64,000 bases of DNA from Philopedon plagiatum. Lineage: Eukaryota; Arthropoda; Insecta; Coleoptera; Curculionidae. Positions 11,853 through 24,378 of the stretch are shown piece by piece (position 1 is the first letter of the stretch; each line of letters starts with the position of its first letter). The stretch covers positions 15,061,160 through 15,125,159 of the forward strand of contig OZ020191.1 of NCBI GenBank assembly GCA_963971165.1, written 5' to 3'. Below the pieces are notes generated by a model, which did not search any database, was not told where the DNA came from, and was given only the letters and a program-made list of their open reading frames with translations. Made by a program: the position numbers and the translations under genes.

Positions 11853-11960
11853 AGTGATTGTCGACGTTGTCGACATCGTTTAAGTTGTCGACATCGACAC
11901 GATAGTCGACGCGTCGACAATTCAATTGTTTACATGACATTGTCGACATCGCCCATCACT
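11853..11960. mobile_element. Short MITE rich in GTCGAC palindromes
   Basis: The ends are inverted (AGTGAT at left, ATCACT at right). Six GTCGAC hexamers lie within about 100 bases, several in the word TGTCGACATCG. Its terminus read inward from the right, CAGTGATGGGCGATGTCGAC, resembles hAT-type MITE ends, but no clear 8-base duplication is seen. Confidence 0.6.
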
Positions 11961-13754
11961 GGCCCCCACTCTCTTCTCTCTCTGTTTATGCCAAAATACA
12001 AAATTCAGGTGGTCGCTAAACCGCAGCCATTAACCGGTATGTATTGTTTTGATCACAGTTTTGAGGTTAAAGGCACTGAAACAAACACTGGTTAATGTTA
12101 TTAAAGGCGTTGCATTGAACAATCTTTAAAAATGCACCACCTCGCATCTACTTCGCAACAAACTGACACATACGTTAGCGGTTAACCGCCTGCGTCTGGA
12201 CTAGGGTTATAAAAGGTTACCGTTTCATAAAACAATGTCGTCATCGCTGACGTCATAATACCTTCTCCTATATTTTCCCCTGTAACCGCTAATTTGTATC
12301 AATTAAACCGTTATAGAAATTTTGATACCGTTTATGAAACGATATGTCGGAAAATATTCCTAGGTCAAGAAAATTCTAATTTATTCTAACAACGCAGTTG
12401 GCTGTTTATAAAATCGAGGCCTATGGAATGTAACCGAGCTGGCGCGCCTTAATTGATATTATTATTGGAATATTATTAAGGCAAACGTTTTCTAATATCA
12501 CGTTTGTGACACTCAATAAATCGTTTAAGTCGATAATTTGGAAATATTTAAAATCGATATTTACACAGAAGTATTTAATCCCGTGTCAGAATATTAATAG
12601 TTTTAATTTATTTATCGTAGCGGCATCTGGCAGATTAAACCAAAATATTTAAGCTACCAATTACTACCATTTCTCATTTACACACATTTATCATGACAAA
12701 ATTTGCGAAATTCCTGATAAATAAGAAGCTGCTATTCACACATGGTGTAGGTAACGGTGGTGGCTGGTTCTAAAGGGTCGGTACATGATATGCGCGCATC
12801 AACCACTCAGTGCTGGATGAAGCCAGCGCGGGGCTCGTAGCACATGCTAACCAGGGGCCCTTGGTTTGTTTTAAATATCCGGAAAATGATTCCATAGATT
12901 AGGCACTTTACTCTAGTCTTTTTAGTATTTTTTTGTTAACTTGTTTTATAGAAAAAATGTTTTATTTCCTACCATAAATTAGCTTTTTTATTATGTTCCA
13001 TGGCCATTTGATTATTTGTGACAGAATTTTTTTTTATCAATATTTTTGTACAGCCATATTTTTAATGAAGGTTTTGTACACAATACTTGAACATTTTTAC
13101 TTTTTTTGGTCCAAAATGAGTTTTATAATTTTTAAAAACGCATTTTGTGTCCAACTCTGCTTATAACACACCCGTAGTGGCCGTAGTTAGTTTTGTGTCG
13201 AATTAAAGCTAATTTCAACTTGACCCCACTTTGCGGGGAAAGTTGGACACTTTTTTTTTAATATACGTCATTTTTTTGCCGAAGACCGCATAGGCATGAT
13301 ATCATAGAGCTACCTTCGCGAATTTTTCAAATTTTTTTATCCAAAACTGGTTGAAATATTTTTAAAAAAACTCGCTGTTCACTGTAACCCCTATCCGTAG
13401 TTCTATGTACTCTACTACAATATCCATTTCACCAAGCCAGTCTGGTGTCATGTTTACTCCCTAACAAAATATTTCCCTTCCATACTTACCTAATCTTGAG
13501 TTTTTATCTTCAACATCCACTGATATTATTATTCTGTGTAACAGGTGTCGAGAATATCTTACTACTTAGGCTTCTGCTGGGTCCGTTGTGCAGCGCTGTA
13601 AGAGGATCTATGGAAAGCCAATATTTTTAAGAATGGCTAAAAGCCTTTTGGGTTGGATCCCTCATATGTCATATTGTGGGTCCATATTAATTGATCCAGA
13701 TATATTTATTTGCTTCCTGATACACATGTATTGTGTGCTGTTATTGTAGAGCAC
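11961..13754. other. Intergenic stretch without recognisable genes
   Basis: AT-rich with scattered GC-richer words (ACGTCAT near 12250, GGCGCGCC near 12441). No coding similarity, clear terminal repeats or RNA genes were found. The 61-codon frame near 13445 is not convincing. Confidence 0.4.
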
Positions 13755-13885
13755 GTCAAGTAGGTGAAGCGATGCTCCTTCCTCTTCAAAGCCCATGTGC
13801 ACTCTGGGTCATTCTTACTCCGATGCTCATTTGGGTGGCAGTGTCCCATTAGGACCTCTTTCATCATCTCTTCTACTCAGGTCTT
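13755..13885 (-). pseudogene. Fragment of LINE ORF2 C-terminus
   Basis: Read on the minus strand, the sequence gives LMGHCHPNEHRSKNDPECTW, then a KRKEHRFTYLTC-like stretch. This resembles the short zinc-knuckle tail that follows RNase H in Jockey-like LINEs (GHCxLxxHL...C..C.EEETxxHVLC). It is a small decayed fragment. Confidence 0.6.
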
Positions 13886-14074
13886 GTTTATCCCTTATGG
13901 GTCCAATAGGGAATATGCGTATCATATAACCCAAATAAATCTGAAATATATATTTTTTAATAGTCTCTACATAAATTGAATATTTATAGCGGTTGCTGTT
14001 ATCCATTTATTTTGTTCTTTTCTACTGCAAATTTTACTACTGCAAACGTGATCCCATTGGCTGTGTTGTCGAAA

Positions 14075-14285
14075 GTATTTTTATAACTCAAAATGAGTAC
14101 ATGGCGAATTCCAACCTAGGATCTCCAGATTATGGAACAAATTTCCTGCAGATGTTTTCCCTTCCTGTCCCAACCTCCAATCCTTCAAATCCCATGTCAA
14201 TAGACTACATTTCCCTTCTCTTCAGACACCCACGGTACGTTAGTACTTAGGAGGCTTGACGTCTACGTGGGATGTCTTAGATAAA
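14075..14285 (+). pseudogene. 3' end of a CR1/Jockey-like LINE
   Basis: One frame reads RISRLWNKFPADVFPSCPNL, then QSFKSHVNRLHFPSL, ending near a stop. This is the extreme C-terminal signature of a LINE reverse transcriptase ORF (compare SRLWNKLPADVFP...NLQSFKSRVN). The sequence ends with GATAAAAAAAAA at about 14280, a typical LINE 3' tail. Two further copies of the same 3' end are at 56333-56590 (+) and 57499-58020 (-). Confidence 0.8.
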
Positions 14286-14776
14286 AAAAAATTCCAGTGT
14301 TGTAGGGTCATCGAAAATTCAATAAAAATGGCATTTAATGCGTAACTCATTCACTGAAATATCCCTGCACTTAAAGTAGAAGGTTACTAAAATCGTACTC
14401 ACTCTTGTATATTTCAAGTCGAAATCGGCCCAGGAACATTTTAATTTTGCAACAGAAACTGGCATTTTTGCGAAAATTTAAAATTTTTCATGTCCCCGAT
14501 GCAAATAAACCTATTTATTTATAACTTTAACGAAAGAATAAGCAATTTAAATTAGTTTGAGGTATTCTTAGATAATTAACGGACAAAATAAACCCAAAAA
14601 GAATCACTAAATAAGGAAAATAGTGTGGAATAATGTCGGTTAAAAATAGGAGTTGTCGAAAAAATTAAGAAAATTCTATTTTTACCACTTAAGTATGTTC
14701 CTGGATGACCCATTCAGTATTCATTTTAAAGTATAACTATCCCTTTATAGGATAGTGTTGCAAAATAGGAAAAAAT

Positions 14777-15545
14777 ACAGGGTGATTCAAATGTACCGAT
14801 GTCGAGGGCAAAAAAAGTCAAAAAATCGAAATTTAATCGGCGATTGCTATAAAGAATAATGAAATTAAAAAATATTAACATCACGTATTTTGACGAGCTC
14901 TTTCTGTTGGCGTCTATGGGATTTTAATTTGAACCATTCTGACCCCATAAAAATTTAAAAACCGTGAAATATTTGGGTCAAAAATCGAAATATCAAGTTT
15001 TTCCCGAATATATCCATTTCCCAGTGATTTTAGGTTTAGGTAAATGTACTGCAAAAAAATTATTTCAGATTTTAAAGTTTCACTTATGAATCCGTTTTTC
15101 GATCCGACGCCGACGCTTTGTTTTCGAGTTATCAGGTACCTACCTACTAAAGAGGGGTCTGCAAATGGCATATTTCGACCTAAAATTTTTTTAAAGAATT
15201 ACTTGCCATTTTCCGATTCTCACCAGTTTCAATAGAGTTCTGAAGCTCCGAGTCCTCTATAACCTCCGAAAATTTACATCGGTTTAATTCACTTTTGCGA
15301 CCTGTACCCGATTTCAACGGAAATCGCGGAAATTTCGATTTTGACGTTTAATAGCTCCGAAACGAAACATCCTGTATAACTGAATTTTTTACTGAAGCTA
15401 GTTGCACTATTCCTCTATAAACCCCAAAAATTTGATTACTCGCCCTCTGACTGTTCTTGAGAAAAACAAACCTGTTCAACTTTAGGTTAAGCTTTATGTT
15501 AACATGTAAATTGAAACTTATTTATACTGATCTCCTGACGTCAGT
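14777..15545. repeat. Dispersed repeat whose right part recurs inverted at the window end
   Basis: It begins with ACAGGGTGATTCAAATGTACC, a start shared in style with many insect DNA-transposon ends. Bases 15383-15543 align in reverse orientation with 63833-64000 (GATCTCCTGACGTCA, CTCTGACTGTT, ACTATTCC). The interior has no transposase. The full boundaries are uncertain. Confidence 0.6.
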
Positions 15546-15839
15546 ATTCACCAAGGACAAATGGCTGCTTTTTAAATTGTAATAGATTATACCGAAAAGT
15601 AAACATTTTTGAAAGCTAAATTATCGTTGTAATTTTCTTCAAAATATTTTTTTTTTGTGTTTGTAATGACTTTCTTAAACGATTTATGCAATAAAAAAAT
15701 ATGTGCATATTCCTTACTATCGAAGTGCTGGCAAAGTTACCATCAAGATAAATTGTATCTGTCTTGTTCTTCCTAATTCTATTTCCAGGCATCATAGTCA
15801 TTTACCGTGCTAGAAACATTTCCAGCACTTGGATAATTT

Positions 15840-16290
15840 GACCCTTCGGCATTTAGATCGCCTGCATCATACGATATTCCCAAAACAGGTTCAGATCCTA
15901 TAGGGCTTACAGAAGTCCCTTATTTAGCTAATTTATCAGCAGCCTCGTTTTCCTGTACCTCTGTGTGGCCAAGCACCCAGACTAGGTACATGTCTTAGTT
16001 CTTGCTATGTTCGTCAATAAACTCTTGCACTCATTCACCAGTTATTAATTTTAAAGTCGTTACAACGGCTCTACTGTCGATGCATATGGTTTTAAGTCTA
16101 GATCTTGTCGACTTATTTACCATCCACACCTGAAGATGGCATTTATGTCTTAAGTACAGAAGCATAATATATGCCCAGGGACACTGATAACTTTGTCCCT
16201 ATTTTTGAGCAATAAACTACTGCTCTGGCATTTGTAGTTTGTTTGGGTCCATCTGTATACTAGATCAGTTATATTTTTGGAGGAAATATT
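15840..16290 (-). pseudogene. LINE RNase H domain relic
   Basis: On the minus strand the region opens with YTDGPKQTTNARAVV near 16260, including the first RNase H aspartate. It continues through SLGIYYASVL and ICIDSRAVVTTLKI to LVWVLGHTEVQENEAADKLA near 15920-15980, the terminal WxxGHxxxxxNExAD motif. Stops and frame changes are scattered through it. It is the RNase H end of a Jockey-type non-LTR retrotransposon, long dead. Confidence 0.78.
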
Positions 16291-17103
16291 TAAATGTTCC
16301 ATTCATCTCATTCTGAAATTGTTATCCTGAAAACATCCATGGTACCCATATTAGTTCTGTCTATACATAGATTAATATCTCAGGTAAAGAAATAAGAAAA
16401 TGTCAGGAATAATTACAATTTTTAAAAAATTTATTGTCGAAATCTTCCTCATATAATAATTAATCGATTTTCCTTTAAATTGACACCTTCCGTGGCTTAT
16501 ATTATAACTTACGAATTATCTACTTGCATATTTATTAAAATTTGTCATCTCTAGTTAAATAACAGTAGTTAAAATGTCGTGGGCCGTACTTCAATTTACA
16601 TCGAATTTGAATTTTAAAAATACGCATAAAAAGAGCCAATCTATCCACGATTTGTCATGTCAGTGTCCGAGTGATGGACGAGCGCCCCATTCCGCGGCCC
16701 ATTAGCATATTGAGAGGAACTTGATTCATCGTGTGGCCATCTCGTTGTTTTAAAATAACACCGGGTGAAAAATCGATGCTTTTGTTGTCTGTATCGACGC
16801 GAACGAAGCGATTTGTTTTCAACTGTTCCTCGGCTAGAGTTATTGAACTGAAATTTTGGTGGTTTAAAAAATTACGGCTATTTTTTAACACACATTCAAG
16901 AAGAAAGGAGTTGTATGTCATTCTCGAGTATTTATGAAGGCGATTTGGCATCATATTGACAGGAGGCTAGCGACCAAAACCTCCACTTTGACTTCCCCTA
17001 ATGGGGCTACTGTTACTAGTGTCACATAAACCCATAACCCAACCAAACCGAAGCACCTTAAGCCTGCCATCAGACGCGCGTATTTCTGGTTCTGGTTACT
17101 GGC
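16291..17103. other. Unassigned stretch with overlapping open frames
   Basis: A GC-balanced region, 16650-16980, carries open frames on both strands (99 codons on minus, 68 on plus) that match nothing I recognise. This is typical of a fragment of an unknown repeat. No splice or promoter signal supports a gene. Confidence 0.4.
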
Positions 17104-17430
17104 GTTCTTTTACAGCACGACAACGCGCGACCCTATACTGCTCTCTCAACAACCATCCAAGATTTGAAGTTTGAGTGTCCGCCCCAAGCGATTACCCTGT
17201 CTTTGGTGCACTTAAAGAGGCATTAGGTGGGAAGAAATAATTCAGAGCAATGATTAAGTGTTTCAGGCGATACATCGTAAGTGGCCATGCATGCGACCAA
17301 AAGAATTTTTTTCTTAAGGTATTCAAACAGTTCCAAAACGGCGGAGGACGTACATAGAACGTAATGGGGACTATGTCAAAAAATAACATACTTGTTTTTG
17401 ACATTGCTTCAATAAATTTTATTTAACAAC
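17104..17430 (+). pseudogene. mariner-type transposase relic, C-terminal part
   Basis: The frame opens with VLLQHDNARPYTALSTTIQD, carrying the second catalytic aspartate. It then shifts frame to DYPVFGALKEALGGKK, and further on FFLKVFKQFQNGG and MGTMSKN, matching the end of mariner-like transposases (FGPLKEALGGxxF ... GDYVEK). The PHPPYSPDLAP-type block between is partly missing. At least two stops occur. Neither terminal repeat was identified. Confidence 0.8.
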
Positions 17431-17949
17431 GGTTTTACGTTTTTTTTTTTCTGCCTCATATAAGTTTTGAAAATGCATTTTAAAATAACGTAATTATAGA
17501 TCTACCAGCCAAATTTAACGTGTTCAGAATATATTTTTGGAGTCACAATACAGGACCCTTATTTGCCTTTCTTCTTTAAAATTTTCCTCATATTTAATTT
17601 TCGAAAACTCTAGCTTTTCGAAAACACACAGAATTATAGTGATTTTCAAAGTTCTGGATCTGAATACTGCCCAGAAATGGAAAGTAAATACTCGAGACAA
17701 AAGTAAGTTATACCTACTATAATTTTAGCTAGTTTATATTTTGTTAAGTTTTAACCATCAACACTTGGGTTGGTATAAAAAAATGTTGTGTGACACAGAT
17801 GTAAAACTGATGAAAGAAAAATAAAAATGCCGAAATAGAATGTGACTGTCTAAAGTCTAGGGAAAGACATCGGAATACATATCTAACAATTTGTTTTTGG
17901 TACAAAATATTTTATTTTTTTAATAAATAAAATAAACGTTGTTCATTTC

Positions 17950-18663
17950 TTAAGGGGTTATATACAGTTAGGAGGCTTGAAAAAAGCGATTTTTCAAGAA
18001 TTTTTCCTGAGAAGACTTTTAAATTTATTAATGTAAAAATTTGTACACATATTATGGTAACTTTTAACTGTATTTTAAGATTTTTGTATTTGTAAAAATA
18101 ATAATTTTGAAAGCCGCTATAGCTGATCTCCAGGAGCTCCTCTCAAAAAAGGCATCTTGCGGTGACAACGATATCTCTGGACTGGATCATCGAAAATGAA
18201 AAAACCAAATGGATTTCGTTAAAGTAATGCATAATCTTCTAATTAGTCGAAGGAATAAGCAAAATAAAATTTTTTGACAAAATGGCGGCTTCTCAAAAAA
18301 ACATCGATTTTTGACCAAAAGTTTGGCCTTAAATTGTTTATATATATAAAAAAATATATTTAATTTTATCGGTGAGAAAAAACCTTCGATTAATTACTAA
18401 AAAATATACTTAAGAAGCTTGTGTCAAAATCTTCGTCACCGACTTTAAAAACACAGTTTTGAGAAAAACGCGTTTAAAGTTTGAAAAGCACTTTACAAGA
18501 CAATCGCTCTGACACGTCTTTACAAATATGCGTGTGGCTTGGGAAATAATCGCCGCATTACCTTGAAATTTTCTGTGTGTGTACTTGAATATATGTACAT
18601 TGCGAAAATGAAATTTAAAAAAAATTGATTTTTTGAAAATTCTAACTGTATATAACCCCTTAA
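17950..18663. mobile_element. TTAA-flanked MITE with perfect 18-bp termini
   Basis: TTAA at 17950-17953 is followed by GGGGTTATATACAGTTAG, and its exact complement ends at 18659 and is followed by TTAA (18660-18663). A 4-base TTAA duplication with GGG-starting inverted repeats fits piggyBac- or Kolobok-mobilised elements. The 0.7-kb interior is AT-rich and non-coding. Confidence 0.9.
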
Positions 18664-19005
18664 GTAAAAGAGTTTGTGTTTTGTTGATCCGTTGAATAAA
18701 AAGTTTTACAATAAAAGTAAATAAGTAAATATATCATATATAAAACTTTTTAAAAATACGCTCTTTTTACGATACCTTTTTCCGATTAAGAGATATTTGA
18801 TTTTGTCCATTTTAGTTCCGGAATATATTACTGTGCGACACTAGGGAATTGAGGTCAATATTTTAAAATGCAACGCTATGACGTGTGGTACCTCATTTTA
18901 AAGGTCTTCACAAAGGAAGCATTTTATCACAAACCCGAGGTCCGTTTCTTAATTCGTTTTTATATGGCACGCCTTTAAAAATTAAAAATCGTGTAAAAAA
19001 ATTTA

Positions 19006-19382
19006 CAGCCCGATTCTCCAACGCTAGTCCGGCCTAATTTGACAACCATAAGTTTTAAACTGACAAGTGTAAGAATAAGACAACTAAGTTTTATATTATA
19101 AATTTATTTCTGAGCTTTTTCGCAAATTTATAAAGAAAAGGTCAATTTTAGTACGTACCTTCGACAATAATAGAACTAAATTCATTACAGCCACTCGTTC
19201 CAAGATAAATAAAATCAGTTGGAAACCAAGCAAATCGCTGAAATATCAGAATAATTCATAAGTTTTGAACGACGATCTATTAACAATGACAGGACAAAAT
19301 CCTGTCAGTATATAACTGATCAACTAGAAGATCTTAATTTAAACCAGTACTAAATCCTAAACCTTCTTAGTGAATCTGAACG
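19006..19382 (-). mobile_element. TTAA-type MITE family, copy A
   Basis: One of five clear copies of a roughly 370-bp family (others at 24008-24374, 30076-30438, 60430-60680 and 60685-61046). The ends are CAGCCxGATTCTCCAACGCT and, inverted, CGTTCAGATTCACTAAG. Internal words ATTTCAGCGATTTGCTTGGT and TTCTATTATTGT (here on the complement) identify the family. Flanks are TTTA and TAAA, one change each from TTAA. Confidence 0.88.
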
Positions 19383-21029
19383 TAAAAAATTTAAAAACCT
19401 TCATGTTCATGGTGATCATTTTGTACAACTTTTAAAATAATAAGAGATTTTTGATTTTTATAGGCTTGCCATTTTAAAACGAATTTTATTAAGATACTGA
19501 CCTCGGGTTGGCCTTAAAATGTTTCTTTTCTAAAAACCTCTAGCGTCACCCCCGTTAAAAAAGTTAAACTACATAAAAAGAAGTAGATTTATAAACCAAT
19601 AAGATACACCTAAAATTTGAGGTCTCTTTACCAATAGCAAAAATATTTGTCCATACTAAGACTTTTCGGATACCCTGTATAATACTGGAAATAATTTTTG
19701 GTTGAAAAAAAGTCTTTTTTATAGCAAAAATGGAAACAAATTACCTAATATGAAATTTTATTCCATTCAACCATCTTATACCTACCTAGCATCTCCAATC
19801 TTTTTACTCTTGCATTCCCGTTTTATCTTTCTCCGCATTTGGCGGGCCCTTGCGACCGTCGGAATCACCTGGACTTAAACATATTTTTGTTTAATCGTTT
19901 AATAAAGAGCCTATAAAAATTGGAACCTTGTAGAACAATGTTTATTTTATGCCCTGCACAGAGCACATTTAGAATCTCCTGGCAGGTACGTGCGACCTTC
20001 AGAATCGTCTGGCAATTTTTTTTTGTATTAGTTATGTCTAAATTCTAACATATTAAAATTTGAAGTTTGTGACTTAACATTTAATTTTTTATTTTTTTAC
20101 ATCTTAAAAAATAGAGGGGTTGATGACGCGACCGGGGGAGACTTGCCAGGTTATGACTTTTACTTATGGTTGCTCTTCAATCGTCAGTATACAAATTTCC
20201 AGCTTTGTTCAAATACCGATTTTAGCTCTCTGGTTATTATGCTGTTCTTGACAAAATGAAGAATGTAAATACTTAAATAGTGGCCTTTCAACATTCCCTT
20301 GATTGGGATTGCAGATTGCAGCATAATCACATTAATCATAATCACTTCATTGGCCCTTGTAAATTTGACCTAGATCTCATGAGCCGTCACATAGATATGT
20401 AAAACATGCTTCAGATCTCCAATTAATAATCTCCTGCAGTATTGGACCCATGTTACTAAAGACTAAACTAAGAATCAAGAACTTAAGTTACTTAAAAATT
20501 TTCGAACCGTTCTTGCCAAACCGATCTTAATAATAGTAATAAAAGTAGTTTTTAATCATTCATTCTTGTAACAAAAATAATACTGTGCCTTAAATACTCT
20601 AAAATAAAAGATTCGTATTCTAAGACTACACAAGCAATCAATACAACTAGTCTGGTTGCCCCATCTCCCGTGCCGAGGCCAAAGTTTCCATCGCTTGAGA
20701 GTAAAAATTCGGTTTCGACAGACCTGCAAGAGCTTATAAGTTGCAGTGAGAGCTTTCACTCCGAGCAAGTACTGTGCTTAGTTTGCGCTAAAGTTACAGA
20801 TGGCGATCCATATTCTAATTTGCTGGTACCTATGAACGTATGGTAATGCCACAGGCCACAGCTTACCATGGTAAGCTGTGGTAATGCTTAGTAGATGGTT
20901 TTGGGCCCATAATTCTCGGTTAATGGAGTAGACATTTTCAAGAGAAAAGTTGATAGGTTTGACAGTTAAACTGTTAAAGTCGATGTTATGATTATAGTAA
21001 AAATATCTACTCTTTCGATTTAACGATTA
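19383..21029. other. Intergenic stretch without recognisable genes
   Basis: Nothing coding is recognised. A short word resembling CATACTAAGACTTTTCGGAT at about 19656 is shared with 47634. A phrase like GCGACCxTCxGAATCxxCTGG recurs near 19853 and 19990. A small perfect palindrome (20856-20881) is listed separately. Confidence 0.4.
20856..20881. repeat. Perfect 26-bp palindrome
   Basis: Two 13-base halves, CCACAGCTTACCA and its exact complement, meet with no spacer. A partial TGGTAATGCC word lies on each side. It could be a small hairpin or a dimeric binding site; nothing else supports a function. Confidence 0.6.
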
Positions 21030-22657
<1,628 letters not shown>

Positions 22658-23188
22658 AGGTTTAAGGTTTGATAACTTTTACATTTCTAGTCCGATTTGA
22701 ATATGTTTTTAGCAGATTGTAAGTGCAGTTATTGACTTTATTATGTTTATTCACATTTTCAATACAATGATTAATTACTATGTTATACAAGGATAATTGG
22801 AATGTTGCTTTTGTCGCCTAACTTTAAAACACCCTGTGTAATAATAGAACAGCGTAAAGATTTTATGATGTCACTTGGGATAAAGATTCGTCTATCCCCT
22901 AAACTTTATTTTTGGGTTTATGTCAATATCTGCATTTTTTAACAATCACATTAGTGAAACATTAACAGACTCATTCATATTACAACGTGATCAAATTTTA
23001 ACAAAAAAAAAATTGATAACCAGTATATTTTGCACCTGGGTGTTAAAACGCAGAAATGCAGATATTGACATGATTCCAAAAATAAAGTTTAGAGAATAGA
23101 TGAAACCTTATCCCAAGTGACATTTTCAAATATTTACGCTGTACAATTATTTCACGGGGTGTTTTAAAGTTAGGCGAGAAAATAGTAT

Positions 23189-23451
23189 ATTCTACAACGA
23201 GCATGGAATGACATGCATTTCCTACGAGTATGACGTTTGCAGCATGAGCCGCAGGCGAATGCAAATCATACGAGTACGATGCAGTTAAGGGGTAATGGCT
23301 CAATTATCTTAGTTGGAGAAAATATTTTAATTAATGTGTTCTAGCTTTATTATGTGAAAGTATATATAAGAAGTATTATTCAGCTTCTTATATTTTCGTT
23401 ATTAGATATTCAAAAGGGGTTGAATTAAAAGGACCGAAACCAACTTAACTT

Positions 23452-23529
<78 letters not shown>

Positions 23530-23850
23530 CATACGAGTAGGAAATGGTCATTCCATGCGAGTTTTACACTATACTTTTTCTACGAATGTTACTGTTACAT
23601 AAAATGGGATTAGTAATATTTTTCCTTTTAAGATGTCAAAAAATGTCAATCTGACATTCCACAAATAAAAATTATAAAGATTTTGGATGTCAACGCCACC
23701 TTTGTAAAAAATACCCGTGCACAATGGGAACTTTGTAGTTCAATCACAATGGTGATTGAAGCACAATGAAAATGTGTAAAACACAATGCACCATGTTCCG
23801 AAATTACTATTGAACATACAATAAAGGTTTTTATTGACATTCGTAGAAAA
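23189..23850. mobile_element. MITE nested in the right arm of the foldback element
   Basis: This segment is absent from the partner arm. It contains its own inverted words, CATGGAATGACATGCATTTC with CCTACGAGTATGACG at left, and the complement CATACGAGTAGGAAATGGTC with CATTCCATGCGAGTTTT further right. The hairpin becomes continuous only if 23277-23527 is removed. The exact ends are approximate. Confidence 0.6.
23277..23527 (+). mobile_element. Short (TA)n-tailed element, copy 2, with 13-bp target duplication
   Basis: Same body as 21030-21189, starting CGATGCAGTTAAGGGGTAAT and ending in a (TA)n tail. It is flanked by a perfect direct repeat AATCATACGAGTA (23264-23276 and 23527-23539). A duplication of that length with a simple-repeat 3' tail suggests target-primed reverse transcription, as for a SINE or truncated LINE. 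No tRNA-like head is evident. A LINE partner is not identified. Confidence 0.7.
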
Positions 23851-24007
23851 ACAGTATTCCGATTATCCTTGTATAAATTGTTAAATTAAGGTTTTATGGA
23901 AAATTTGAACGAGTATAATAATGAAGTCAATATTTGCATTTATAATTTGCTTAAAAACCTATTCAAATCGGACTAGAAATAAAACTATTATCAAACTTAA
24001 AACTTAA

Positions 24008-24374
24008 CGTCCAGATTCACTAAGAAGGTTGAAGATTTAGTACTGGTTTAAATTAAGATCTTCTAGTTGATCAGTTATGTTTTGAGAAGTTTTTTTCCTG
24101 TAGTTGTTAATAAGACGTCATTAAGAACTGAATTATCAGAATATTTCAGCGATTTGCTTGGTTTCCAAATGATTTTCATCTTGGAACGGGTTGCTAGAGT
24201 GAATTTAGTTCTATTATTGTCGACAGTGTGTACTAAAATTGCCCTTTTCTTTATAGATTTGCGAAAAAGCTCCGAAATAAATAGTATAAAATGTAGTTGT
24301 CTTATTCTTACAGTTGTCCGTTTAAAACTTTTGGTTGTCAAATTAGACCGGACTAGCGTTGGAGAATCTGGCTG
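24008..24374 (+). mobile_element. TTAA-type MITE family, copy B
   Basis: This is the best-preserved boundary of the family. TTAA (24004-24007) precedes CGTCCAGATTCACTAAG, and GAGAATCTGGCTG is followed by TTAA (24375-24378). The intact TTAA pair indicates a piggyBac- or Kolobok-type target site. The body shares ATTTCAGCGATTTGCTTGGT and GATTTTCATCTTGGAACG with the other copies. It is non-coding despite overlapping frames. Confidence 0.9.
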
Positions 24375-24378
24375 TTAA

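Larger units (their letters stand above)
22658..24003. mobile_element. Large foldback element, disrupted by nested insertions
   Basis: The left arm (22658-22945) pairs with two blocks on the right: 23063-23188 and 23862-24003. Shared words include TCTAGTCCGATTTGAATA, ATACAAGGATAATTGG, CGCCTAACTTTAAAACACCC and ACAGCGTAAA. The right arm is interrupted by about 670 bases that the left arm lacks. It abuts the TTAA element at 24004. Confidence 0.75.

Noticed and set aside
16655..16954. Overlapping 99- and 68-codon frames on opposite strands
   Set aside because: No family recognised on either strand and no splice or start context; kept only as an unassigned stretch.
24067..24378. Opposing 103- and 88-codon frames
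   Set aside because: They lie entirely inside a non-coding TTAA-type MITE whose other copies do not keep the frames.
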